A stretch of DNA of 35,318 bases, taken from IMG/VR virus record IMGVR_UViG_3300042882_000356, positions 1-35,318 of that record, one strand, 5' to 3'. The notes under the pieces were generated by a model. That model was given only the letters and a program-made list of their open reading frames with translations. It was not told the origin of the DNA and searched no databases. Both the position numbers and the translations under genes were made by a program. The stretch is from a virus. Of this stretch, positions 23,801-32,753 are shown piece after piece (positions within the stretch are counted from its first letter, which is position 1; each line of letters starts with the position of its first letter).

Positions 23801-24871
23801 ACTAAAGTTAAAGTTGAACTTTTAAACCGTCAACTTGAAGCTGAGATTAGAGAAGGTGGAGAAGCTGGAGCTAAAGCGGCTAGACTTAAAGAAGAATTAG
23901 TTATTCTGAATGAAGCTAAAAATCTTAAATCTAAGATGGCTATCTATGATAGAGAAACAGCTACTGCGGAAAAGATTCATGCTGACGCTATAAGTCGGAT
24001 TAATGAGTTACAATCAGCTGGTCAGTTAAATGACTTGTCAGCGGCTATGGCTAAAACTGAAGCTAACCAAAAACTTCTAGCTATAAGAGAGAAAGATGTA
24101 GCTTTAGCTAAAGAAGCTTTAGATTTAGCTAGAGAGGAAGCTAGACCAGCTGCCCAGGACAAATACGATATAGCTAAACAAAAACTTGAAAGTTTAAAAC
24201 TAACTGCAGATGCTACTGGGCAGTTTATAGAGCAATCTTTAGGTAGTGCTTTTGAAAGTTCTTTCCAAGGTTTAATTACTGGAACTATGAATGCGCAACA
24301 AGCTTTCAAGAGTTTTGCAGCTAGTATTGTTTCAGATATTGCTAAGATTATTGCGCAAGAAGCTAGAAGTGCTATTTTAAGACCTATTATTGGAGCAGCC
24401 TTTAATGCTTTAGGAGGTCTGTTCAGTTCTGGTCCTAGTGTTGCCGCAGGTAATTCTACAAGTTTTACCCAAACTATGCAAGGCAGTAATTGGATGACAG
24501 CTAAAGTAGCTAATGGTGGAGTTTTCTCTGGAGCTGGAATCTCAGCACACTCTGGCACAATGGTTAATTCTCCTACATTATTTCCCTTTGCAAAAGGTGT
24601 TGGTTTAATGGGTGAAGCAGGTCCAGAAGCTATTCTACCTTTAAAAAGAAATTCTCAAGGAAAACTAGGCGTTAGTGTAGATAATACTGGACAGCAAGGC
24701 GGCAGTAATATATACTATGTCAACACTACAGTTAATGCTGGGTCAAATGCGTCTCCAGATTCTATAGCTAATAAAGCTTCTGAAGCTATTGTAAGAGCTA
24801 TAGCTAGACAAGAGATTAACTCTGCAGCTAGACCTGGAAATAGACTTAACCAAGTAACTAAATACGGATAG
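20816..24871 (+). CDS. Tail tape measure protein (lambda gpH-like)
   Basis: A 1351-aa protein. The N-terminal 290 residues are coiled coil with the start MADQTTKTLTLKLTADTKGI. Residues about 300-520 form the tape-measure domain (NTVITGLHLSADKANHVFLA; SEELVKQLGNLLPGAFASF). Membrane-like segments are at about 553-581 (LQTVVVAALSLVAGHIAKLI) and 597-617. A long coiled coil with many charged residues spans about 630-1140. The C terminus has the lambda gpH-type GAGISAHSGTMVNSPTLF and VGLMGEAGPEAILPL. ATG 20816 is chosen over an upstream in-frame start because it overlaps the chaperone end normally. At about 0.15 nm per residue the tail would be near 200 nm. Confidence 0.93.
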   Translation: MADQTTKTLTLKLTADTKGIDVVKNALKDLEKDTTSLSNLQLQSNALEEVKGKLLLQQAKQLEAINSSIASSKLKENFSAKVVEEFGNELSKVSSLLAAIKTNTPDIGKSLRTSATKMLSEEELKLQADSQGKYAAQRIKAEEDLADKTRKITLDSLRKTIEERNAILNAASKQRLGTAIGDITSAESSDRKKLLRSLREDMTERAKLQQEEFNLVERGLQQTRVREAERARLEETAARQRLERQAATNRQLLANETDFNERQRQNQLRGMRTSATEAFAPTPTARLSPIPRVPEDVRNSYDSLFARIGAINIEYRLWNTAINTVTESLRGIPRVGIELDSVKASLESTMGSTAAMNSALKALDSEAERTGINIGILRDNFKGFQASTSLSGVSLDSTWRMFTNLNTVITGLHLSADKANHVFLAMSQIFNKSKVQSEELVKQLGNLLPGAFASFAASMNIAPQELAKQMKAGTVFAKDTMENFIQYMATKFTPAFNASIDNLNANTGRMQTSFVHLQEAIYEKTAPAMNSFVKSVTETVKSMTLFVSTGDNLASTLQTVVVAALSLVAGHIAKLILAYAAMETQAKATKVAMMWSNAEAAAVITFFVTLGETISATYNEFEKIKNARRDFNALYKEALVIGEKELGTDTSKLKSEAELLKIRVEEDKTLGDINNKLTAMQAKMKDTPEQIKRDKGQALTKAEWDKINQDEAAITAVKEEAQTVRNKVTQKLLQQDKDAADKVHQDRIQSEKDFQEKMVTLADKIPKTQQEAVANALKTFREQTKTQLEQDKATIDRYTELLKKPTGSVKSDAVEKAKAEAEESSRSIATARETESRITEKAIKQYNDRLEAERNRASSKRLAGIKEEISQVRQFERTAANDAENKINELNSENDRKVLSFEDYLRRKQAILDKDYNTEKDWYEKQRELAQQSGKKGLVTQAEEQLKRLEQDYQSKSKVAADETATKMNEYETNLANIHQQYQDILGIERDSVEITKVKVELLNRQLEAEIREGGEAGAKAARLKEELVILNEAKNLKSKMAIYDRETATAEKIHADAISRINELQSAGQLNDLSAAMAKTEANQKLLAIREKDVALAKEALDLAREEARPAAQDKYDIAKQKLESLKLTADATGQFIEQSLGSAFESSFQGLITGTMNAQQAFKSFAASIVSDIAKIIAQEARSAILRPIIGAAFNALGGLFSSGPSVAAGNSTSFTQTMQGSNWMTAKVANGGVFSGAGISAHSGTMVNSPTLFPFAKGVGLMGEAGPEAILPLKRNSQGKLGVSVDNTGQQGGSNIYYVNTTVNAGSNASPDSIANKASEAIVRAIARQEINSAARPGNRLNQVTKYG

Positions 24872-24875
24872 GGTA

Positions 24876-25226
24876 ATGACTACAGTAGCTATGCCAGTGG
24901 TTAATAAAATAACCTTAGATAGTTCTTTAAAGGTGGGATTTAGTCAAATCTCAGCTAAGTTTGGGGATGGTTATGAGCAAATAGCTCCTAACGGTTTAAA
25001 CAATACAATGGACACTTGGGATATTGTTTGGGGAGCTTTAACTACAGCTGAATTTCAAACTGTCATAGCTGCTTTAAAGTCAGTAGGAACTTGGGGTATT
25101 ATTACTTGGACTCCTTGTGACGAAACTGTACAGAAGAAGTTTAGAATCTCTGGAGACATTACTCGTACCCGTGAAGGAACTTTCTATAATGTAACTTGCA
25201 CTATAAGACAGGTATTTGACGTATGA
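24876..25226 (+). CDS. Minor tail protein M-like
   Basis: A 116-aa protein with the gpM-family signature FGDGYEQIAPNGLNNT (about 29-44), preceded by KVGFSQISAKF and followed by TWDIVWGALTTAEFQ, WGIITWTPCDETVQKKF and YNVTCTIRQVFDV. Lambda gpM is a small tail-tip protein that joins the tape measure complex and the tip. It starts 4 bases after the tape measure stop and overlaps the L-like gene by 4 bases. Confidence 0.88.
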   Translation: MTTVAMPVVNKITLDSSLKVGFSQISAKFGDGYEQIAPNGLNNTMDTWDIVWGALTTAEFQTVIAALKSVGTWGIITWTPCDETVQKKFRISGDITRTREGTFYNVTCTIRQVFDV

Positions 25227-25759
25227 CAATAGCTCAAGATGTTTTAAAGAATGAAGTCCCAGCTTTCATTGAGCTATTTGATATTGATTTATCTTCTACT
25301 AACGAAGCTAGTCTTGTAAATAGCATTCTAAGATTTACTCCTATGGCGGACGGAACTGACCTTTCTAACTTACATAATGTAATGTTTGGTGGAAATACTT
25401 ATTACCCATTTCCTATTCAGTTATCTGGCTTATCTTTAAGTTCAGAAGGCGCACCTCCTAGACCTCAGCTTACTATAGCTAATATAGATAAATCTATAGG
25501 TGATTTTGTCTTTAAGTACGGTGATATTATAGGAACTACTATAATTTACACTAGAACTTTTGCCCCTTACCTAAATACAGCTAATAAAATTTCATTACCA
25601 CCTTTAAAATACTTTATAGCTAAGAAACTTAGTCATAATAAAAACCTTTTATCCTTTGAGCTTAGAGATTTTAGAGATAAAGAAAGAGCTATGTTACCTA
25701 AAAGGCAGATGTTAAAGAAGGATTTTCCTGGACTTGGGATTAATAAATATGTCAGATAA
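25223..25759 (+). CDS. Minor tail protein L-like, without Fe-S domain
   Basis: A 178-aa tail-tip protein in the place of lambda gpL (232 aa). Matching features are the N-terminal VPAFIELFDIDL, FTPMADGTDLSNL, the beta strands YPFPIQLSGLSLSSEG and PPRPQLTIANIDKSIG, and the C-terminal RDFRDKERAMLPKRQM. Lambda gpL continues into a C-terminal region with four Cys that bind an iron-sulfur cluster. This protein ends before that region and contains no Cys, so the cluster is absent. It overlaps genes on both sides. Confidence 0.82.
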   Translation: MTIAQDVLKNEVPAFIELFDIDLSSTNEASLVNSILRFTPMADGTDLSNLHNVMFGGNTYYPFPIQLSGLSLSSEGAPPRPQLTIANIDKSIGDFVFKYGDIIGTTIIYTRTFAPYLNTANKISLPPLKYFIAKKLSHNKNLLSFELRDFRDKERAMLPKRQMLKKDFPGLGINKYVR

Positions 25760-26480
25760 GATTATACTTAGCGAGCTGCAGTTGCAGCAGATAGAAGATG
25801 CTACTCTACAAGCTTATCCTAATGAAATGTGTGGCTTCTTAACAGCTGAGGATTTTATCCCAGTTACTAACATCTCAGATAGACCTCAAGAGTCTTTCAA
25901 GATTGATTCAGTTGATTATATAAAATGGTATAAAGAAACTTTAGCTATTGTTCACTCTCATACAAGAGAAACTAGAAAAGCTGAACTATTTGATTTAAGA
26001 ACTCCAAGTTATGCTGACTATGTAGGTCAAAAGAAAACTGCAAAACCTTGGCTTATTGTTGGATGTGAGGGTATGAGTGTAAGTGACCCTATTCAATTTC
26101 CAAGAGTTAGGTCAAATGTTTATATTGGTAGAAGGTTTCAATGGTTTCTAAACGACTGTTATAACTTAGTTCAAGATTTCTATTGGTTTGAGTTAGGTAT
26201 TGACCTTCCAGAAGCTAAAATAACACCAGACTATGATAAATTAAGAGTTTTTGATGGAATCTTTGATATTTATATAGAAGAATACGGTTTTATTGAAGTT
26301 CCTTATGAGGAATTAAAAGAAAATGACTTAGTTCTTTTAGATAATGGAGGTTTCCAAAGTAATCACTTAGGGATTTATACTAAAGGGCAAATACTTCATC
26401 AAGGTCTTGTCAGTGTTAGTGTTCCCTTTGAAACTTATATAGGAAGAATTAAAAAGGTACTTAGATATGTCAAAGATTAA
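25749..26480 (+). CDS. Tail tip peptidase K-like: JAB/MPN plus NlpC/P60 domains
   Basis: A 243-aa protein in the place of lambda gpK. An N-terminal JAB/MPN metalloprotease domain (about 5-115) shows Glu26 in YPNEMCGFL, His69 and His71 in IVHSHTRE, and Ser87 and Asp90 in TPSYADY. A C-terminal NlpC/P60 peptidoglycan hydrolase domain (about 130-243) shows Cys137 in LNDCYNLVQDF and His206 in SNHLGIYTKG. The spacing between the second His and the Ser is longer than the family pattern. ATG 25749 is preferred over TTG at 25734 in the same frame. It probably helps the tail cross the cell wall. Confidence 0.88.
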   Translation: MSDKIILSELQLQQIEDATLQAYPNEMCGFLTAEDFIPVTNISDRPQESFKIDSVDYIKWYKETLAIVHSHTRETRKAELFDLRTPSYADYVGQKKTAKPWLIVGCEGMSVSDPIQFPRVRSNVYIGRRFQWFLNDCYNLVQDFYWFELGIDLPEAKITPDYDKLRVFDGIFDIYIEEYGFIEVPYEELKENDLVLLDNGGFQSNHLGIYTKGQILHQGLVSVSVPFETYIGRIKKVLRYVKD

Positions 26481-27042
26481 AGTTATTGTTATTGGAGCTG
26501 ATACTGAAAGTTTTGAGTTTCATGCTGATTCTTTAAAAGAAGTTCTATCTCTTATGCAGCTGCAAAAGGGAGAAGAGTTTGTATCTAGTTTAATTAAAGA
26601 AGAGCATAAGTTTATTTTAGCTAATGAAAAAGATTATGAAAATATGATAGCTTTAACCCCAGAAGTTATCTTTTCTAGTTTTGAAGGTTTTACTGATTTA
26701 TATATTATAAAAGAAATTGAAGGGGAAGAACCTATATCTCTAGGAGTATCTGCGGCAGCTGCTTTAGGAGCTACTGGAGCAGCTGCAACCGCTATTGCTT
26801 ATGCTGTAACTCTTGTAGTTTTAATCGCAGTTAGTATGGCAGTTTCAGCTATTATGTCAGCTATTTCGCCAACACCAGAATTTGGTAAAGACCCTTCATC
26901 ACAACAACAAGAATCTAACTTATTTAATAGCGCACCTATAGTAAGAAACCAAGGTGGAAGTGTTCCACTTATTTTTGGTAACCCTTATTGTGGGGCAGTA
27001 CTTATATCATCGGGACTATTTTCAGAAGAGGTAACTGTGTAA
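26467..27042 (+). CDS. Tail assembly protein I-like
   Basis: A 191-aa protein in the place of lambda gpI. An N-terminal ubiquitin-like beta-grasp region (KIKVIVIGADTESFEFHADS) is followed by a long hydrophobic, Ala-rich stretch (about 92-133, ALGATGAAATAIAYAVTLVV then AVSMAVSAIMS), and the C terminus GGSVPLIFGNPYCGAVLIS typical of gpI proteins. It overlaps K by 14 bases and J by 1 base. It acts in tail-tip assembly. Confidence 0.87.
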   Translation: MSKIKVIVIGADTESFEFHADSLKEVLSLMQLQKGEEFVSSLIKEEHKFILANEKDYENMIALTPEVIFSSFEGFTDLYIIKEIEGEEPISLGVSAAAALGATGAAATAIAYAVTLVVLIAVSMAVSAIMSAISPTPEFGKDPSSQQQESNLFNSAPIVRNQGGSVPLIFGNPYCGAVLISSGLFSEEVTV

Positions 27043-30000
27043 TGGAAAACCTAGACTTAGATATTTATGGCGAAAAAGGTGGTGGCGGACATACACCCGT
27101 AGAAGCTAAAGACACTTTAAAATCAAAACAAACCATGAGATTGCTTTTTGCACTTTCAGAAGGTGAAATTGATTCTGTTAGTGATGTTCTAGTTAATAGT
27201 GCTAGTATTTCTAATTATGCAGCTGATGTAGTTACTTGGGAAACAAGAACTGGTACACTAGACCAAGAAATTATAAAAGGTTTTTCTGAAGTTGAAGCTC
27301 CTATTGCAGGTTCTGGTACTTTTCCTATTGAGTTAAAATATAACGTAGAAAAGGTTTATACCCTTTTAGGTCAGTATGATGCTGCACGAGTTACTTTATC
27401 TATAGATAGACTTATGCAAGTAACTGACCAAGGAGATAGAGTAGGTTATCAAGTTTCTTTAGATATTTATAAGCGTAGAAAATTAGCTAATGGTACTACA
27501 GAAAACTGGCAATTAGCAGCTGCCGTTACTAAAAAAGGTAAATGTACAAATATTTATGCTTGGGATGTTAGAGTTGATAAGCCAGCTGGAACTTTATTCG
27601 CTGATTCTTGGGAAATTAAAATAGTTAGAACTTCTCTTGATGATGCTGAAGATAAGTTAATGAGTAAAACTTTTCTAGCTAACATCATAACTATTACAGA
27701 AAGAACTTTAACTTACCCAAAAACTGCTCTTTTAGGCGTAACTATTTACGATGCTAAAACTTTTGGAACATCTATCCCAGAGTTGAAGTTTAAAGTCAAA
27801 GGTATGAAGTTCTTATTACCTTCTAACTATACAGTTTCTGGCAGAAACTATAACGAAAATACTCCTTGGAATGGTTCTTTTAAATCCTACACAGAATATA
27901 CTGATAACTTAGCTTGGGTAACTTACTGGGTACTTAGAAATGAGGATTGGGGTTTAGGAGTTTCAGCTGCTGATATAGACTTAGGTTCTTTCTATACCTA
28001 TGCTAAACATTGCGATGAGATGGTTCCAGCGGGTAATATTACCGAACCTAGATATACAGTTCATCTTCAGTGTATTGAAAGAGAGAATGTACCTACTTTC
28101 TTAATGAAACTTTTGACTTTAGGTAATGCTAACTTCTCTTCTAATGCGTTTGGGCAGATTAAGATTGTCTGGGATGGGGCAGGGCAAGCTATTACTAAAG
28201 TAGTGTCTAATGCTACAGTAGTTGATGGTATGTTTGACTATACTTCTAATGACTTAGAAGGTAGAACTAACTTAGTCAATGTAACTTATGCTAGAGAAGA
28301 TTTCTTTGGAGATAGTGATACTGTAACTCACTATGAAGACTCTTTAATTACTAGATATGGTTTGCAAACTTCAGATGTTATTCTTTTAGGCTGTAAAAGT
28401 GAATACCAAGCTCTAAGAAAAGCTCGTTGGACTTTATATAATAACTGCTATAGCGGGGATTTAGTTACTTTTAAACAACTGTTTCAAGGGGCGCATTACC
28501 AAATTGGAGAGCTAGTCTCTGTAATGGATAGTGATAATGTTAGCTCTAATGCTAAACATGGTATTATTAAAAGTTCTTCAGTCTCTGGTGGACAAGTTAC
28601 AATAGTCTTAGACCGTACAATCACTTTAGCTAATGCAAGTTACTCAGTTGAGTTTATAGGAACTGACGGAACTACATTTAGCTCTAAAACTATCAATCAA
28701 AGTAATGGGTCTTTTTCTACTATAACTTTTGTAGGTACTGACTCCCCTTATACTGGAAGTACTATTCTATTTAAGACTGCTGCTTTAACTCCTAGAGTTA
28801 TTAAAGTTTTAAAGATTGAGAAAGACGATTCTCACGTCTATACTATAACTGGACTTACCCATGATGAAGACAAATACAACTATATTGACTCTACAGGGAC
28901 TATAGTTAAGCCGTCTACTTCTGGTAGTTATGTAAACTTTGATAACTTCAGCATACCTGCAGTTACTAATTTAGTTATCGACCAAGTTCATGTAGTAAAT
29001 CGTGGTGTTGAGTTCTCTAAGTTAGACATTTCTTGGGATTGGAGTTCTGGAAGTACTACAAATGACTTTAAAGCTATCTTTGAAGTGAGCTATAGACGAG
29101 ATGCACAGGACTTTGTACAGTTAAAAGACTTATCTACAACTAACTTTGACATTGAGTACCCACTTCCAGGTGTTTATGAGGTCTATGTTTGGGCAGTTAA
29201 TCCTTTCTCTGGGATTAAATCTATAGTTACAACTACAATAAACCCTTACAACTATAGAGTTGCAGCTGCTATGTCCTCTTTAGTGCCTCCTACTAGTGTT
29301 GTAGTGCCTAATACAGTGGGAGTTGCATTTACTCAACCAGATTTACACCTATCTTGGATGTATAATACTGTAAATGATACTAAAGAAGATGCTTTAAAAG
29401 ACTATGTAGTTCAAGTTCTTGACACAGCAACTAGAACTGTTAAAGGAACTTATACAGTAGCTCCTAATAAAGACAAAGGCGGTGAGTTTGTATTTAGTTT
29501 TTATGAAAACTTTACTATCTTTGGAACTCCGCAAAGAAACTTCATTGTTAAAGTTTATAGTAGAGATATTATAGGGGATTTATCTAACTATGTAGAGGTT
29601 AATCCGACTAATATAGTTCCTGTAGTACAAAGTTTTGACATTCTATCTGGTGTTTCTTCTGTATTTGTACATATTACAACAACTCCAGAAGCAGATATAG
29701 CTGGTTATCAAGTATTTAGAAGTTTAACAGCTAACTTTACTAAGGACTCTAGTACTCTAGTCTATGACGGACCAGATACTTATATTACTTTGAATGTACC
29801 TTCAAGTAGTACTTACTATTATGCAGTTGCAGCTTATGACAGCTTTAGTAGGACTGGACTTAATGTTTCTGGAGAGCAGAATTCAACTCCTTTAAGTGCG
29901 GATGCGACTACTTGGACTAAAACTGGACTTCAATTTACAGTTGACTCTGTAGTTACTAATAAACTTAACTGGACTGCTGGGACTGTCATTAGAAATGGCT

Positions 30001-32753
30001 CAAATACTTATACAATTACAGCAGGAACTACAACTTGGACTTCTGGTTTTGTCTATGTTTATTTTAACCCAGCTGTATCTTTAACTGCTCTACAAGTAAC
30101 TACTACTTTACTTATTGCCGTAGGAGTTGGTTGCTATCCTATTGCAACTTATACTGGAGGTTCAGCTAGTAATATTAAAGGTGGAGATGGTAATGCTTTC
30201 ATCTCTGGTTCTCAGATTATAGCTGGAACTGTAGGTGCTTCCGAGATTAAAGCTGGTTCTATTGTTGCAAGTCTTTTAGATACTACAAATGCAGTTATTA
30301 CTGGAACAGCTCAGATAACTGATGGTATTATTACTAACGCCAAAATTGGCAACTCGATTATGAGTTTAAACTATAATCCAACTACTTATAAAGGGTGGAG
30401 TATAGATAAAACTGGTAATATTAATACTTATGGGTCTTTAGGACTTTATGATACTAGTGGAAATGTAATCTTTGCAGGCGGTAACTTTAACTGGAATAAC
30501 GCTAAAGGTCCTGGAGTTCCTCAAGTAGGAGCTACTAGAAATGTATTCTTAGGTAATTGGTCTAGTGGGTATAGCTATGTAGTTGGTGATATAGTTATGG
30601 ATGCTCTTGGGTATGGTTGGTCTTGTGTAACCCCGCATACTTCGGGCGGTAGTGCATCAACTCCAGTTTATCCTATAACTTCTAACTCTTACTGGGCATT
30701 ATATACTATTAAGGGTGGAACTGGTCCTGCAGGTTTAACTACTGCTACGGTTTATATTTATAGAAGACTAGCTGGAGCTAATCCTCCTGCACTGCCAACA
30801 CAACCAGTAACTTATACTTTTAGTTCTGCAGTTGTTACTGGATTAGATAATAATTGGTCTTATATATTACCTGTTGGTACTGACCCTCTGTATGTTTCAG
30901 CTGCTACTGCTTCTGGAGGTGGAAATACTGATACTATTCAAGCTAATGAATGGGCAACTCCAGTTGTGTTAGCTAAGAATGGTACTGATGGAACTCCTGG
31001 AACTCCAGGAACTAATGGTATAAACACAGCTACTATCTATTTATACCAGACTACAAGTACTTCTGCAGCTCCTACACCGCCAAATGTAGATTTAACTTAT
31101 ACTTTTTCTAATGGAGCTTTAGTAACTTCTACAGGACTACAACCAGACCCTTGGAAAAGAAGTTTACCAACTACAGGAGCTTATCGCTGGATAACCACAG
31201 CTACTGCATTAGGAACTGGAACTACAGACGTAATTACAAGTGCTGAATGGGCGGCTGTAAGTCTATTAGCTAAAGATGGAGCTGCGGCTACTTATGTTAT
31301 AGTTACTGGTGAACAAGCATTTAAGTTTTTATCTGGGCAATCTACTCCTACAGTTGCAAATATAACTTTAACTGCCGCTTTATTCGGTGGCTTAACTACT
31401 TATTCTTGGGAATATTGGTCTGGAGCTACTTGGGTTTCTCTTAGCGGTACTAATACTAACCAAACTTACACTTTAGCCTATAATAATACTGCATTTACAG
31501 CTGCTTCTCTAAGAGTTAGATGTGCTTCTGGCGGTACTTTTGACGAAATAACTGTTCTTAAACTATATGATGGGTCTAATGGGGCTAACGGCACTAACGG
31601 AGTTAACGGAAGTCCAGGAGCTAACGGAAGTAATGGCTCTAATGGAGCTAATGGCATAAATGCTATTAACGGCTACCTTACTAACGAGAGTTCTACCCTT
31701 CCAGCAGATAGTAATGGTACTGTATCTAGTTATGCTGCAGCAGCTGGTAACTTTAAAGTTTTTAGCGGAACTACAGATGTAACTTCCCTTTGTAGTTTTT
31801 CAAAATCTGGAGCTACTAGCGGACTTACTTGTACTATTACAGATGCAGGAGCTTATAGCATCTCTGGTACTATGAATGCTGATACTGCTGTATTTACTTT
31901 AAGTGCAGTATATAGCGGAGCTACTATAAGTAAAGTTCTTAATATTACTAGAGCTAAGGCTGGTACTAACGGTACAAATGGAACCAATGGTACAAATGGT
32001 AATAATGGAGCGCAAGGTCCTGCAGGTCCAGCTGGGGCAGGCACTAACTATACAGGAACTAGTGACCCAACTACTTCTAACCCCTCAGCTGCTATTAATG
32101 GTGATAGTTACTTTCAAACAACTACTCAGTTGATGTGGGTTAAAATTGCTGGAACTTGGAAGAAGGTAGTTCCTCAGATTACTAACGGAAACATAAGTAC
32201 ATTTATATCTAGTGCTGCTATTGGGCAAACTCAAATTGGCAGCGCAGCTATTGGAACTGCTCAGATTATTGATGCTAATGTTAGTACTTTGAAGATTCAA
32301 GGTAATGCTGTTACTGTGCCTAGTACTGCTTTTACTACAACTTCTGTGACTAATACTACAGCATACACTGGTACTACTTGGAGTCCAGCTATACAATCCC
32401 TAACTTATGTTAATGATTTACCAAATGCGTTATCTGTCAATGTAACTTTTGGGTTCTCTATCAGATTTATAGGTCCTACTACTAGATATGATAACTTTTT
32501 ACAAGTATCCCTACAGCAAGTAATTGCAGGAACTACAACTATACCGTATAATGCTACTTGGGCTTACAGCGGGTTTCAAGTTAATGGCGGAGGAGGGCAG
32601 ATGAGCTACCAACCAGCTCCAGGTAGCGCAACTTTAACTTTACAAATACCTGCAAATAGTACTTGCGTATTTAACATGAAACACCAAAAACCTAGCGGAT
32701 GTACGCTAATTTATTCAAATGCCTTTATTACTGTAGTAGGATGTAAACGATGA
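27042..32753 (+). CDS. Tail tip/central fibre protein J-like (host specificity)
   Basis: A 1903-aa protein, much longer than lambda gpJ (1132 aa). The N terminus has the gpJ pattern: GGGHTPVEAKDTLKSKQTMR, LSEGEIDSV and LGVTIYDAKTFGTSIPELKF. Fibronectin-like domains lie at about 640-950 (ADIAGYQVFRS). A WSIDKTGNINTYGSLGLYD segment follows. A carbohydrate-binding-like stretch (GYSYVVGDIVMD, about 1168-1216) and two tandem beta modules starting TATVYIY/TATIYLY come next, then three collagen-like Gly-rich runs near 1313, 1509-1546 and 1639-1666. The C terminus is a beta domain likely to touch the receptor. ATG 27042 overlaps the I stop codon (TAATG). Confidence 0.9.
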   Translation: MENLDLDIYGEKGGGGHTPVEAKDTLKSKQTMRLLFALSEGEIDSVSDVLVNSASISNYAADVVTWETRTGTLDQEIIKGFSEVEAPIAGSGTFPIELKYNVEKVYTLLGQYDAARVTLSIDRLMQVTDQGDRVGYQVSLDIYKRRKLANGTTENWQLAAAVTKKGKCTNIYAWDVRVDKPAGTLFADSWEIKIVRTSLDDAEDKLMSKTFLANIITITERTLTYPKTALLGVTIYDAKTFGTSIPELKFKVKGMKFLLPSNYTVSGRNYNENTPWNGSFKSYTEYTDNLAWVTYWVLRNEDWGLGVSAADIDLGSFYTYAKHCDEMVPAGNITEPRYTVHLQCIERENVPTFLMKLLTLGNANFSSNAFGQIKIVWDGAGQAITKVVSNATVVDGMFDYTSNDLEGRTNLVNVTYAREDFFGDSDTVTHYEDSLITRYGLQTSDVILLGCKSEYQALRKARWTLYNNCYSGDLVTFKQLFQGAHYQIGELVSVMDSDNVSSNAKHGIIKSSSVSGGQVTIVLDRTITLANASYSVEFIGTDGTTFSSKTINQSNGSFSTITFVGTDSPYTGSTILFKTAALTPRVIKVLKIEKDDSHVYTITGLTHDEDKYNYIDSTGTIVKPSTSGSYVNFDNFSIPAVTNLVIDQVHVVNRGVEFSKLDISWDWSSGSTTNDFKAIFEVSYRRDAQDFVQLKDLSTTNFDIEYPLPGVYEVYVWAVNPFSGIKSIVTTTINPYNYRVAAAMSSLVPPTSVVVPNTVGVAFTQPDLHLSWMYNTVNDTKEDALKDYVVQVLDTATRTVKGTYTVAPNKDKGGEFVFSFYENFTIFGTPQRNFIVKVYSRDIIGDLSNYVEVNPTNIVPVVQSFDILSGVSSVFVHITTTPEADIAGYQVFRSLTANFTKDSSTLVYDGPDTYITLNVPSSSTYYYAVAAYDSFSRTGLNVSGEQNSTPLSADATTWTKTGLQFTVDSVVTNKLNWTAGTVIRNGSNTYTITAGTTTWTSGFVYVYFNPAVSLTALQVTTTLLIAVGVGCYPIATYTGGSASNIKGGDGNAFISGSQIIAGTVGASEIKAGSIVASLLDTTNAVITGTAQITDGIITNAKIGNSIMSLNYNPTTYKGWSIDKTGNINTYGSLGLYDTSGNVIFAGGNFNWNNAKGPGVPQVGATRNVFLGNWSSGYSYVVGDIVMDALGYGWSCVTPHTSGGSASTPVYPITSNSYWALYTIKGGTGPAGLTTATVYIYRRLAGANPPALPTQPVTYTFSSAVVTGLDNNWSYILPVGTDPLYVSAATASGGGNTDTIQANEWATPVVLAKNGTDGTPGTPGTNGINTATIYLYQTTSTSAAPTPPNVDLTYTFSNGALVTSTGLQPDPWKRSLPTTGAYRWITTATALGTGTTDVITSAEWAAVSLLAKDGAAATYVIVTGEQAFKFLSGQSTPTVANITLTAALFGGLTTYSWEYWSGATWVSLSGTNTNQTYTLAYNNTAFTAASLRVRCASGGTFDEITVLKLYDGSNGANGTNGVNGSPGANGSNGSNGANGINAINGYLTNESSTLPADSNGTVSSYAAAAGNFKVFSGTTDVTSLCSFSKSGATSGLTCTITDAGAYSISGTMNADTAVFTLSAVYSGATISKVLNITRAKAGTNGTNGTNGTNGNNGAQGPAGPAGAGTNYTGTSDPTTSNPSAAINGDSYFQTTTQLMWVKIAGTWKKVVPQITNGNISTFISSAAIGQTQIGSAAIGTAQIIDANVSTLKIQGNAVTVPSTAFTTTSVTNTTAYTGTTWSPAIQSLTYVNDLPNALSVNVTFGFSIRFIGPTTRYDNFLQVSLQQVIAGTTTIPYNATWAYSGFQVNGGGGQMSYQPAPGSATLTLQIPANSTCVFNMKHQKPSGCTLIYSNAFITVVGCKR

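Noticed and set aside
24022-24558. 178-codon open frame on the minus strand inside the tape measure gene
   Set aside because: It lies wholly opposite a well-supported coiled-coil gene, and its Ala/Leu-rich product is the expected mirror of Ser/Ala/Lys codons there; no ribosome binding site.
32085-32396. 103-codon Ser-rich open frame on the minus strand inside the J gene
   Set aside because: Antisense of Thr/Ala/Asn-rich fibre sequence; no ribosome binding site.
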